Source: Streptomyces composti (GTDB lineage: Bacteria; Actinomycetota; Actinomycetes; Streptomycetales; Streptomycetaceae). From it: a stretch of DNA of 64,000 bases. The notes under the pieces are model-generated. The model saw only the letters and a list, made by a program, of their open reading frames with translations, did no database searches and had not been told where the DNA came from. Positions within the stretch are counted from its first letter, which is position 1. Each line of letters opens with the position of its first letter. Positions 56,694 to 64,000 of this stretch are shown here, in pieces. The stretch lies in assembly GCF_012034205.1 (NCBI RefSeq), contig NZ_JAATEM010000027.1, positions 44,091 through 108,090 on the forward strand, given 5' to 3'. The translations under genes were made by a program, and so were the position numbers.

Positions 56694-58246
56694 CGACCGA
56701 GTCCCACCTGTCCCCTCCGGTCACGCCCCGCCGTACGTATCTGATCGGCCGCGCCCGGCCGAACGCGATCATCGGCCGCAACCGCGAGACCGGAGAGATC
56801 GCGCTCATCGTCGTCGGCGCGTTCCTCGGCATGATGTGCGGGCTGCTCGTGCCCATCCTGTCGCTGCGGATCGTGCTGCTCGCCGGCCTGCCCATGCTGG
56901 CGCTCGCCGCCGTGTACGTGCCGTACAAGCACCGCACGTTCTACAAGTGGTTCGAGATCAACCGCAGCTACAAGCGCACCCTGCGCAAGGGCGCCGTCTA
57001 CCGCTCCGGCGTGATCGAGGCCGGTACCCGGCTCGACGGGCGCGAGGTGGAGGTCGGACCGCCGCCCGGCATCGGCCGCATCACCTGGCTCTCCGCCCCG
57101 TTCGGCCCGGACGAGATCGCCGTGCTGCTGCACGCCGACCGCAAGACCGTCACCGCCGCCATCGAGATCGAGGGCCCCGGCGTCGGCCTGCGCGACTCCG
57201 AGGACCAGGAGGCCCTCGTCGACCGCTTCGGCACTCTGCTCAAGCACGTGGCCAACGGCGACGGCTTCGTCACCCGCCTGCAGATGCTCGCCCGCACCCT
57301 GCCCGCCGACCCCGACGCCCACGCCAAGGACGTCGCCGTCCGCGGCGACGACCGGGCACCGGCCTGGCTGCAGGAGTCCTACGACCAGCTGCAGTCCATG
57401 GTGTCCACCAGCAGCGAGCAGCACCGCGCGTATCTCGTCGCCTGCATGCACTACAACCGCGAGCTGGCCGCCGAGGCCAACGCCGTCGCCCGCGCCATGC
57501 GCACCCAGCACGGCAAGGTCGACAAGGACGCCGGGCTGGCCGTCGTCATGGCCCGCGAGCTGACCGACATCTGCTCCCGGCTGCAGGAGGCCGACATCCG
57601 GGTGCGGCAGCCGCTCGGCCAGAGCCGGCTGTCCTCGCTGATCCACTCCATGTACGACCCGGACCACCCCATCGACCACATCCAGGCGATGACCAAGCGC
57701 AACGCCTGGCCGGCCGAACTGGACGCCACCGAGCCGACCTACCTGCAGGCCAAGACCCGCGAGTCCGCCACCCGCGCCCCCTGGTGCCACGCCACCGCCT
57801 GGGTGAAGGAGTGGCCGATGACCCCGGTCGGCGTCAACTTCCTCGCCCCGCTGCTCGTCCACACCCCCGACGTCATCCGAACGGTCGCCGTGACGATGGA
57901 CCTCGAGCCCACCGAGGTGGCCATCGAACGCATGCTGACCGAGAAGACCAACGACATGGCCGAGCAGTCCCGCGCCGCCAAGATGAACCGCACGGTCGAC
58001 CCGCGCGACGTCGCCGCCCACTCCCGCCTCGACCAGCGCGGCGAGGACCTGGCCAGCGGCGCCGCCGGCGTCAACCTCGTCGGCTACATCACCGTCTCCT
58101 CCCGCTCGCCCGAGGCCCTCGCCCGCGACAAGCGGACGATAAGAGCCTCGGCCGGAAAGTCGTACCTGAAGCTGGAGTGGTGCGACCGTGAGCACCACCG
58201 CGCCTTCGTGAACACACTCCCGTTCGCCACCGGCATTCGAAGGTAG
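56690..58246 (+). CDS. SCO6880-family T4SS protein (PrgI-like plus VirB4 N-terminal-like)
   Basis: A 518-residue protein with a rare TTG start at 56690 (GAAGGGCG before it; TTGA overlap with the previous stop). Two membrane helices (about 35-80) follow a YLIGRARPNAIIGRN start, as in PrgI-type subunits. The rest is soluble, helical/beta, and lacks a P-loop; its RTYLIGRARPN and VGPPPGIGRITWLSAPFGPDEIAVLLHADRKTVTA segments match my memory of the SCO6880 family. Position directly before the VirB4 ATPase gene suggests it is the detached N-terminal part of VirB4, so the two proteins would act as one unit. That is inference. Confidence 0.8.
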   Translation: MTTESHLSPPVTPRRTYLIGRARPNAIIGRNRETGEIALIVVGAFLGMMCGLLVPILSLRIVLLAGLPMLALAAVYVPYKHRTFYKWFEINRSYKRTLRKGAVYRSGVIEAGTRLDGREVEVGPPPGIGRITWLSAPFGPDEIAVLLHADRKTVTAAIEIEGPGVGLRDSEDQEALVDRFGTLLKHVANGDGFVTRLQMLARTLPADPDAHAKDVAVRGDDRAPAWLQESYDQLQSMVSTSSEQHRAYLVACMHYNRELAAEANAVARAMRTQHGKVDKDAGLAVVMARELTDICSRLQEADIRVRQPLGQSRLSSLIHSMYDPDHPIDHIQAMTKRNAWPAELDATEPTYLQAKTRESATRAPWCHATAWVKEWPMTPVGVNFLAPLLVHTPDVIRTVAVTMDLEPTEVAIERMLTEKTNDMAEQSRAAKMNRTVDPRDVAAHSRLDQRGEDLASGAAGVNLVGYITVSSRSPEALARDKRTIRASAGKSYLKLEWCDREHHRAFVNTLPFATGIRR

Positions 58247-58259
58247 GGGCTGATTCCAG

Positions 58260-59669
58260 ATGCGGGATCCGCTGTCCGTCGTCACCGACGCCTTCACCTC
58301 CTTCCTGTTCGGGAAGGTGGAGACGACCAGGCTGCCGGTGCGCACCTCCACCGGCCAGGCACAGGCGGTCTATCTGCCGACCGCCGCCCCCGGCCTCGGC
58401 GACTCCGGCGTCATCATCGGCCGCGAGGTCTACTCAGGAAAGGGCTACATCTACGACCCCTTCCAGCTCTACGGCCAGCAACTGCCCGCCCCGCACTGGC
58501 TGGTCCTCGGCGAGTCCGGCAACGGCAAGTCGGCGCTGGAGAAGACGTACGTGCTGCGCCAGCTCCGCTTCCGCGACCGGCAGGTCGTCGTCCTGGACGC
58601 GCAGGGCGAGGACGGCGTCGGCGAGTGGAACCTCATCGCCCAGGAACTGGGGATAACGCCCATCCGCCTGGACCCGATGGCGGCGCTCGACCACGGCATC
58701 CGGCTCAACCCCCTCGACCCGGCGATCACCACCACCGGTCAGCTGGCGCTGCTCCGCACGATCATCGAGGTCGCGATGGGCCACGCCCTCGACGAGCGCT
58801 CCGGCTTCGCGCTGAAGGTCGCCCACTCCTACGTCAACGAGACCATCACCGACCGCCAGCCGGTCCTGTCCGACATCGTCGAGCAGCTCCGGCACCCCGA
58901 GCCGGAGTCGGCCGAGTCGATGAACGTCGCCATAGACGACGTACGGGCCTGGGGCCTGGACGTGGCGCTGGTCCTGGACCGGCTCGTCGACGGCGATCTG
59001 CGCGGCATGTTCGACGGCCCGACCACGGTCGGCATCGACCTTGACGCGCCGCTCATCGTCTTCGACCTGTCCCACATCGACCGCAACTCCATCGCCATGC
59101 CGATCCTCATGGCGATCGTCGGCGTGTGGCTGGAGCACACCTGGATCCGCCCCGACCGCAAGAAGCGCATCTTCCTCGTCGAAGAGGCCTGGCACATCAT
59201 CAACAGCCCGTTCGTGGCCCAGCTGTTCCAGCGGCTGCTGAAGTTCGGCCGCCGGCTCGGCCTGTCCTTCGTCGCCGTCGTCCACCACCTGTCCGACGTC
59301 GTGGACGGCGCGGCGGCCAAGGAGGCCGCGGCCATTCTGAAGATGGCCTCCACCCGGACCATCTACGCCCAGAAGGCGGACGAGGCGAGGGCCACCGGCC
59401 GGGTCCTTGGTTTGCCCAGGTGGGCCGTGGAAATCATCCCCACGCTGACACCGGGCATCGCGGTGTGGGACGTCAACGGCAACGTCCAGGTGGTCAAACA
59501 CCTGGTCACCGAGACCGAACGGCCCCTGGTCTTCACCGACCGCGCCATGACCGAGTCCTCCACCGACCTGTCCGACGACGCCCTGCGCGCCGCCGAACGG
59601 GAGGCGGAGGAGCGTGCAGCGGCCTTCGTGGAACAGCACGTCGGCGACTCCGAATCGACGGTGGCGTAG
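58260..59669 (+). CDS. VirB4-like T4SS ATPase
   Basis: A 469-residue ATPase from ATG 58260. Walker A is GESGNGKSALEK with Lys90; the VVVLDAQGEDG strand follows; Walker B is KRIFLVEEAWHI; an arginine-finger-type region contains STRTIYAQKADEARATG. This is the VirB4/TraC helicase-like domain; the N-terminal domain of ordinary VirB4 is absent and probably supplied by the upstream SCO6880-like protein. It powers assembly and substrate transfer in T4SS. ATP-binding residues are intact, unlike in the next gene. The 13-base gap from the previous stop keeps it in the operon. Confidence 0.9.
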   Translation: MRDPLSVVTDAFTSFLFGKVETTRLPVRTSTGQAQAVYLPTAAPGLGDSGVIIGREVYSGKGYIYDPFQLYGQQLPAPHWLVLGESGNGKSALEKTYVLRQLRFRDRQVVVLDAQGEDGVGEWNLIAQELGITPIRLDPMAALDHGIRLNPLDPAITTTGQLALLRTIIEVAMGHALDERSGFALKVAHSYVNETITDRQPVLSDIVEQLRHPEPESAESMNVAIDDVRAWGLDVALVLDRLVDGDLRGMFDGPTTVGIDLDAPLIVFDLSHIDRNSIAMPILMAIVGVWLEHTWIRPDRKKRIFLVEEAWHIINSPFVAQLFQRLLKFGRRLGLSFVAVVHHLSDVVDGAAAKEAAAILKMASTRTIYAQKADEARATGRVLGLPRWAVEIIPTLTPGIAVWDVNGNVQVVKHLVTETERPLVFTDRAMTESSTDLSDDALRAAEREAEERAAAFVEQHVGDSESTVA

Positions 59670-59691
59670 GCACAAGGGGGAGGGCGGACAC

Positions 59692-61254
59692 GTGAGACCC
59701 GAGGACCACCGCGGGCGCAGCGGCCAGGGCGGCATCCCCGACGGACTGCTGGTCGGCGTCCTCGCCTTCCTCCTCGGCATGACCGTCCTGATCTGGACGG
59801 GCACGGGCCTGGCCGCCCTCTTCGCCCACGGCTCCTGGCCGTCCGGCGTCACCTTCTCCCGCACCCCGCACGCCATGCGCCGGCTCATCGCCGAGCCCCA
59901 CGACATCTCCGGCGCCTGGCCCGACACCCCGTCCGGCGATCTGCCGGGTTACGGCCTCTTCTGGGGGCTCTTCATCGGCCAGCTGATGGTCCTGTTCGTG
60001 CTCACGGTGTTCGTGATGGGCACGGTGGCCCGCTGGAGAGCCGGCCGGGCCCGCCGCCGGGCCGAGCGCGCCGCGGCGGCGAAGCACCACCTCACACCGC
60101 CGGAGACGGCCACCCCCGCTCCCCGGACGGCCCCGGTCCACGAGGTCCCCACGCCCAGACCCGTACCGGAGCCCGAGCAGCAGCCGGCCCCGAAGGAGCC
60201 ACGGGCGCAGGAGACGGCACCGAGCGAGCCGGCACCTCCGGGGACGCACCAGCAGGAGACGCCACAGCAGGAAGCGGTCCCCGCCCTCGACAGCGCCCCT
60301 CTCCTGGCCGGATGGGACCCCGACCGCGCCGAGGGCACCGTCCACTACGGCCCACCGGCCACCCGCCACTCCACCGCCACCCAGGCCGTGCAGGACGCCA
60401 CCGGCCCCGTCCTGGTCGTCACCTCGAACCCGGCCATCTGGGAGGCCACCAAGGACGCCCGCGCCAAGCTGGGCCCCACCCTCCTCTACGACCCGACCCA
60501 CCTCTGCGACACCCCGTCCCGCCTCCACTGGTCCCCGACGACCGGCTGCGAGACCAAGGACACCGCCGTGGCCAGAGCGGCAGCCCTCCTCACCCCCGTA
60601 CGCCCCACCTCCCGGCTGGACCAGGCGGTCAGCGACACCGCGGAGACCCTGCTGCGCAGCTATCTGCACGCCGCCGCCGTCGACGGCCGCACCATCCGCC
60701 ATGTCCACCGCTGGTCCCAGGGCACCCAGCTGCAGGACGCGGTACGCATCCTGCGCACCAGCCCGAAGGCCGCCGCCGGGTCGGCCGGCGAACTCGAGGC
60801 GGCCCTGACCGCGCACCCCGAACGCCGGGACATGGCCCAGCAGCTGATCACCCGCGCCCTGTCCGCGCTCTCCACGGTCAACGTCCGCGAGGCCTGCACT
60901 CCCAACCGAAATGATGCCCTCGCCTTGGATTCCTTCATCCATGAAGGGGGCACGCTTTATGTGGTGGGGGAATCCATCGAGTCCCCCCGCACCACCCCGG
61001 GCGCTATGCCCCTGCTGACGGCTCTCGCCGCAAGCGTGGTCGAGCACGGCCGGCGCATGGCCGCACGGTCATCCTCCGGTCGGCTCGACCCACCACTCAC
61101 CCTCGTCCTGGACGACGTGGCGGCCGTCGCGCCACTCCCCCAGCTCCCGGAGCTCCTCGCGCACGGCACCGATCAGGGCATGCCCACCCTCGCCCTGCTC
61201 CGCTCCCGCGAACAGGGCCGCGCCCGCTGGCCACACCACGAACTCCCCGTCTGA
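59692..61254 (+). CDS. VirD4/TraG-like coupling-type protein with a lost P-loop
   Basis: A 520-residue protein from GTG 59692, with GGGGGAGGG before it. Two spans (about 20-40 and 84-110) are followed by a Pro/Glu-rich linker (125-205) and a VirD4-like domain (about 215-515). The position of Walker A reads GPPATRHST: Gly220 ... Arg225-His226-Ser227 stand where GK(S/T) should be, so ATP binding is unlikely. The surrounding pattern VVTSNPAIWEATKDAR, LLYDP, LHWSPTTGCETKDTAVARA and LVLDDVAAVAPLPQLPELLAHGTDQGMPTLALLRS still follows VirD4, with DD at the Walker B site. It is the last gene of the operon. A structural or substrate-presenting role without hydrolysis is inferred. Confidence 0.82.
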   Translation: MRPEDHRGRSGQGGIPDGLLVGVLAFLLGMTVLIWTGTGLAALFAHGSWPSGVTFSRTPHAMRRLIAEPHDISGAWPDTPSGDLPGYGLFWGLFIGQLMVLFVLTVFVMGTVARWRAGRARRRAERAAAAKHHLTPPETATPAPRTAPVHEVPTPRPVPEPEQQPAPKEPRAQETAPSEPAPPGTHQQETPQQEAVPALDSAPLLAGWDPDRAEGTVHYGPPATRHSTATQAVQDATGPVLVVTSNPAIWEATKDARAKLGPTLLYDPTHLCDTPSRLHWSPTTGCETKDTAVARAAALLTPVRPTSRLDQAVSDTAETLLRSYLHAAAVDGRTIRHVHRWSQGTQLQDAVRILRTSPKAAAGSAGELEAALTAHPERRDMAQQLITRALSALSTVNVREACTPNRNDALALDSFIHEGGTLYVVGESIESPRTTPGAMPLLTALAASVVEHGRRMAARSSSGRLDPPLTLVLDDVAAVAPLPQLPELLAHGTDQGMPTLALLRSREQGRARWPHHELPV

Positions 61255-61270
61255 GCCTCCAGAAGAAGCC

Positions 61271-61291
61271 CGCGGGGGTGCCTCACCCGCG
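61271..61291. terminator. Hairpin at the convergent end of the T4SS-like operon
   Basis: CGCGGGGGTG (61271-61280) pairs with CACCCGCG (61284-61291) with one bulged G and a 3-base loop, between the VirD4-like stop (61254) and the GNAT stop (61283). Confidence 0.45.
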
Positions 61292-61849
61292 CTCCAGCAC
61301 CAGCTCCAGCTCGCGCTTGTCCGAATCCTTCAGCGGGACGGTCAACCCGCTGGGCTCGAACCCCACCTTGCGGTAGAAGCGGTACGCCCGCGCGTTCTCC
61401 TCGTGCACGAACAGCCGCACCCGCTCAACCCCGTGCGCCCACGACCAGTCCAGCGCCGCGTCGAACAGCACCTCGGTCAGCCCGCTCCCGCGGTCCTCGG
61501 GCCGCACATACACCCCCACCAGGTGCCCCTGCTTGTGCTCCACGACGGTCCCCGTCCAGTCCGTCGTGCCCGGCTCCTCCACCAGCACCGTCACCGAGCC
61601 GGTCCACCGCCCGTCCGAGGCCTCGGCGATGAACTGCTGCGCTCCTTCCGAGCCCTCGGCGGTCCGGGCCGTCCGGTCCCGCCAGAAGTCGTCGGCCTGC
61701 GCGGCCGCATCCGCGTACGTCTCCACGAAGGCCAGGTGCGCCACCGGGTCCCGCAGGGCCGTCAGCCGCAGCTCCTTGACCGCGGGCCACTCCTCGGCCC
61801 GCACGGCCCGGATCACACGGTCCCCGAGGGGCTCACCATTACCGCTCAT
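61283..61849 (-). CDS. GNAT-family N-acetyltransferase
   Basis: A 188-residue acetyltransferase from ATG 61849 (MSGNGEPLGDRVIRAVRAEEWPAVKELRLTAL). The acetyl-CoA site is LVGVYVRPEDRGSGLTEVLFDAALDWSWAHGVERVRLFVHEENARAYRFYRKVGFEPSG, the standard GNAT motif A and B arrangement (RGSG and NARAYRFYRKVGF). The substrate is not determined; similar Streptomyces proteins are general small-molecule or protein N-acetyltransferases. GTG 61858 is a less likely start. It is divergent from the histidine kinase gene across 95 bases and convergent with the T4SS-like operon. Confidence 0.88.
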   Translation of the reverse strand: MSGNGEPLGDRVIRAVRAEEWPAVKELRLTALRDPVAHLAFVETYADAAAQADDFWRDRTARTAEGSEGAQQFIAEASDGRWTGSVTVLVEEPGTTDWTGTVVEHKQGHLVGVYVRPEDRGSGLTEVLFDAALDWSWAHGVERVRLFVHEENARAYRFYRKVGFEPSGLTVPLKDSDKRELELVLERG

Positions 61850-61944
61850 GACCGCCACCGTAGTACCGGGGTACGACGCCCTCCCAACGAATTACCTCCG
61901 CGAGGCCGACGCATGCCCCTCCGTTCCCGGGAGAGGATCGGCCC

Positions 61945-63261
61945 ATGACCCGGCTCCCCACGGCGGACCGACCCGCCACCCCGGCCCCCGTCACGCCCGA
62001 GCGCGACACACCGACGGCGCAGCCGAGGACCTCACCGGAGCCCCTCACCGCCCACATCCAGCGCACCCGCGCCAGGATCCGCGCCTTCGACCGGCGCCAC
62101 CCGCTGCTGTGGGACCTCACCTTCACCGGCTTCTGGGTGACCGCCGCGCTCATCGACTACGCCGGCGGCGGCTGGCGCAACGTCACCCACAACCCGGACA
62201 CCCCCCGCGCCCTCCTGCTCGCCCTGAGCCTCGGCCTCACCGTGCCGCTGCTGTGGCGCCGCAGCCGCCCCACCACGGTCCTGCTCGCCATGACCCCGTT
62301 CGCCGTGGCCAACGCCTGGTCCGGCGCCGCCCTCCAGGCCGCGCTGCTCAGCCTCGTCGTGATCTACCACATCACCCTGCGCCTGCCGCTGCGCCACCTG
62401 TGGTGGGCGACGGCCCTCACCATCGGCCCGGTCGCCCTCACCGCGGCCCGCCACGGCGAGGGCCAGTGGAGCCAGCAGATCGGCTCCTCCTTCACCTCGG
62501 TCGTCGTCGCCGTGCTCATCGGGCTGACCGTGCGCACCCGGCACGACTACACCGAGGCCCTGGAGGACCGCGCCCGCCGCCTGGAGATCGAACGCGACCA
62601 GCAGGCCCGCATCGCGGCCGCCGCCGAACGCACCCGCATCGCCCGTGAGATGCACGACATCATCGGCCACAACCTCTCCGTCATCACCGGCCTGGCCGAC
62701 GGCGGCAAGTACGCGGCCGGCAAGTCGCCCGAGCGCGCCGCCCAGGCTCTGGACGCCATCGGCGCCACCAGCCGCCAGGCCCTCGGCGAACTCCGCCGTC
62801 TGCTCGACGTCCTCCGCGACGACGACGAGACCGCGCCGCTCCCCGCCGACCGCACACCCCAGCCCGGCCTCGCCGACCTGGACCACCTGCTCGACGGCGT
62901 CCGCGCCACGGGCCTCCCCGTCCGCCTCACGGTCGAGGGCGACCCCACCCTGTCCCCCGGCCGCCAGCTCACCGTCTACCGGGTCGTCCAGGAGGCCCTC
63001 ACCAACGCCCTCAAGCACGCCGGACCCGGCGCGGAGGCAGACATCAGGATCGTCCACGGCACGGCCGGCGCGGTCACCGTCACCATCACCGACACGGGCA
63101 GCCCCGCCAGTCCGCCAGCCATGCCGTCCGACGGGCGGGGCCTCCCCGGCATGCGGGAGCGAACGGCCCTGTACGGCGGCACTCTCGAGGCCGGCCCGCG
63201 CCCGCATCCCGAGCGCGGCTGGCGCGTCCATCTGCACCTACCGGAGGAACCCTCGCAGTGA
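61945..63261 (+). CDS. Sensor histidine kinase, HisKA_3 type
   Basis: A 438-residue kinase from ATG 61945. A Pro/Thr-rich cytoplasmic tail (1-45) leads to about five membrane helices (50-200), with few extracellular residues, so it probably senses in or at the membrane. The dimerisation domain has ERTRIAREMHDIIGHNLSVITGLADGG with the phosphoacceptor His237, typical of NarX/DesK-like kinases. The ATPase domain (about 330-432) has VYRVVQEALTNALKHAGPGA and GRGLPGMRERTALYGG. It overlaps the regulator gene as GTGA. The signal is unknown. Confidence 0.9.
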   Translation: MTRLPTADRPATPAPVTPERDTPTAQPRTSPEPLTAHIQRTRARIRAFDRRHPLLWDLTFTGFWVTAALIDYAGGGWRNVTHNPDTPRALLLALSLGLTVPLLWRRSRPTTVLLAMTPFAVANAWSGAALQAALLSLVVIYHITLRLPLRHLWWATALTIGPVALTAARHGEGQWSQQIGSSFTSVVVAVLIGLTVRTRHDYTEALEDRARRLEIERDQQARIAAAAERTRIAREMHDIIGHNLSVITGLADGGKYAAGKSPERAAQALDAIGATSRQALGELRRLLDVLRDDDETAPLPADRTPQPGLADLDHLLDGVRATGLPVRLTVEGDPTLSPGRQLTVYRVVQEALTNALKHAGPGAEADIRIVHGTAGAVTVTITDTGSPASPPAMPSDGRGLPGMRERTALYGGTLEAGPRPHPERGWRVHLHLPEEPSQ

Positions 63262-63941
63262 CCACCGTCCTCATCGCCGACGACCAGTCCCTCCAGCGTC
63301 TGGGCTTCCGCATGCTGCTCGAGAGCCAGGACGACATCACCGTCGTCGGGGAGGCCGCGGGCGGCACCGAGGCCGTCCGCATGACGGCCCAATTGCAGCC
63401 CGATGTGGTTCTGATGGACGTCCGTATGCCCGGCCTTGACGGCATCGAGGCCACCCGCCGCATCGTCGCCACGGGCGACCGGACCCGCGTTCTCATCCTC
63501 ACCACCTTCGACCTCGACGAGTACGCCTACTCAGGTCTCCGCGCGGGCGCCTCCGGCTTCCTCGTGAAGGACGCCCAGCCCGAGGAACTGCTCTCCGGCA
63601 TCCGCGCCGTGGCCACAGGGGACGCGGTCGTCGCCCCCAGCCTCACCCGCCGCCTCCTGGACGCCTACGCCCACCATCTGCCCCCCGCCCCCGACGACCG
63701 CCCGGACAGCTCCACTTCCGCTTCCGAGGACCCTCGCCTGTCCTCCCTCACGGAGCGCGAACGCGAGATCCTCACCGTGATCGGCAAGGGCTGGACCAAC
63801 ACGGAGATCGCCGCCCGGCTCCACCTGGCGGAGTCCACCGTGAAGACGCACGTGGGCCGCATCCTCGCCAAGACGGGCTCACGGGACAGAATCCAGGCGG
63901 TCATCCTGGCGTACGACACCAGGCTGGTGAAGCCGGCCTGA
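63258..63941 (+). CDS. NarL/LuxR-type response regulator
   Basis: A 227-residue regulator from GTG 63258, overlapping the kinase stop. The receiver domain (about 1-120) has the acidic pair in IADDQ, phosphoacceptor Asp54 in VVLMDVRMPGLDG, Thr in LTTFD and Lys in FLVKDAQPEELL. The C-terminal LuxR-type helix-turn-helix (about 160-222) has LTEREREILTVIGKGWTNTEIAARLHLAESTVKTHVGRILAKTGSRDRIQAVILAY, complete. It pairs with the HisKA_3 kinase. Such pairs in Streptomyces often control an adjacent transporter or secondary metabolism; the flanking genes after 63941 are outside the window. Confidence 0.92.
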   Translation: MTTVLIADDQSLQRLGFRMLLESQDDITVVGEAAGGTEAVRMTAQLQPDVVLMDVRMPGLDGIEATRRIVATGDRTRVLILTTFDLDEYAYSGLRAGASGFLVKDAQPEELLSGIRAVATGDAVVAPSLTRRLLDAYAHHLPPAPDDRPDSSTSASEDPRLSSLTEREREILTVIGKGWTNTEIAARLHLAESTVKTHVGRILAKTGSRDRIQAVILAYDTRLVKPA

Positions 63942-64000
63942 GTCACCGCCATTCGGTGTCAATCACTGTCACGCCGAACGGGGTTGAAACAACAGGCGCA

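Noticed and set aside
54059..61254. Integrative conjugative element or plasmid
   Set aside because: No integrase, excisionase, relaxase, replication or spread genes and no att-type repeats are visible in or around the block.
1..64000. tRNA, rRNA or other structured RNA genes
   Set aside because: Looked for in intergenic regions; no cloverleaf with GTTCGA-type T-loop context or rRNA-like sequence was noticed. A covariance-model scan would be decisive.

Overview
This window reads as chromosomal Streptomyces DNA. GC content is very high, GTG and TTG starts are common, and neighbouring stops and starts often overlap as ATGA or GTGA. It carries genes typical of actinomycetes: a GlnR-type nitrogen regulator, mycothiol synthase MshD, a DUF2993/LmeA-like protein, an EccC/EccD type VII secretion system (T7SS) and an actinobacterial type IV secretion (T4SS)-like gene set. 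No tRNA, rRNA, CRISPR array, insertion sequence, integrase or replication origin was seen.

Layout. (1) 1-9422 is core: partial DUF2993 protein, repeat-bearing membrane protein, MoaD/ThiS-like protein and alpha/beta hydrolase on the minus strand; then glnR, a LacI-family regulator, an HtrA-like secreted protease and an OmpR-type two-component pair on the plus strand. (2) 9423-22120 is a tightly packed minus-strand T7SS operon: two WXG100-like small proteins, a DUF6507-like partner, an 861-residue polymorphic toxin with a C-terminal D...ExK nuclease-like domain, an Imm49-like immunity protein, a 94-residue membrane anchor, EccD, a ParA-like ATPase, EccC and a DUF6177-like protein. No full-length EccB, EccE or mycosin is present. 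(3) 22394-27217 holds accessory plus-strand genes: a DUF7691-like protein, a small secreted protein and a 1057-residue TPR-like/CHAT protein with an intact His/Cys pair. From memory of S. coelicolor gene order, regions 2 and 3 look like an insertion between a kinase gene and the 5'-nucleotidase gene. (4) 27349-33002 has a secreted 5'-nucleotidase, mshD and a YtrA-type GntR regulator with its ABC transporter. (5) 33295-43418 is a phosphate/polyphosphate district: ppk, a CHAD protein, a Nudix hydrolase, pstSCAB with a PHO box and intercistronic hairpins, then a convergent Pit transporter and its DUF47/PhoU-like partner. (6) 43575-49116 has csoR with its operator, a lipoprotein, a BBE-type flavoprotein, a PAP2 phosphatase and a lytic transglycosylase/NlpC-P60 cell-wall hydrolase. 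(7) 49419-53724 has an ABC exporter, a PIG-L deacetylase and a divergent SDR/TetR pair sharing a 20-bp-arm inverted repeat. (8) 54059-61254 is a T4SS-like operon: pilin-like protein, VirB8/TcpC-like, VirB6-like, SCO6880-like, VirB4 ATPase and a VirD4-like protein whose P-loop is destroyed. (9) 61283-63941 has a GNAT acetyltransferase and a NarL-type two-component system.

How the parts work together. The phosphate block couples uptake (high-affinity Pst, low-affinity Pit) to polyphosphate storage and turnover. The T7SS block is a self-contained toxin export and immunity unit that probably borrows missing core parts from elsewhere in the genome. The T4SS-like block has the membrane, channel and ATPase parts of a conjugation machine, with a matching cell-wall hydrolase 5 kb away, but no relaxase and an apparently ATPase-dead coupling protein, which suggests a non-conjugative role. 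Protein family names come from recognition of sequence patterns, not from database searches.
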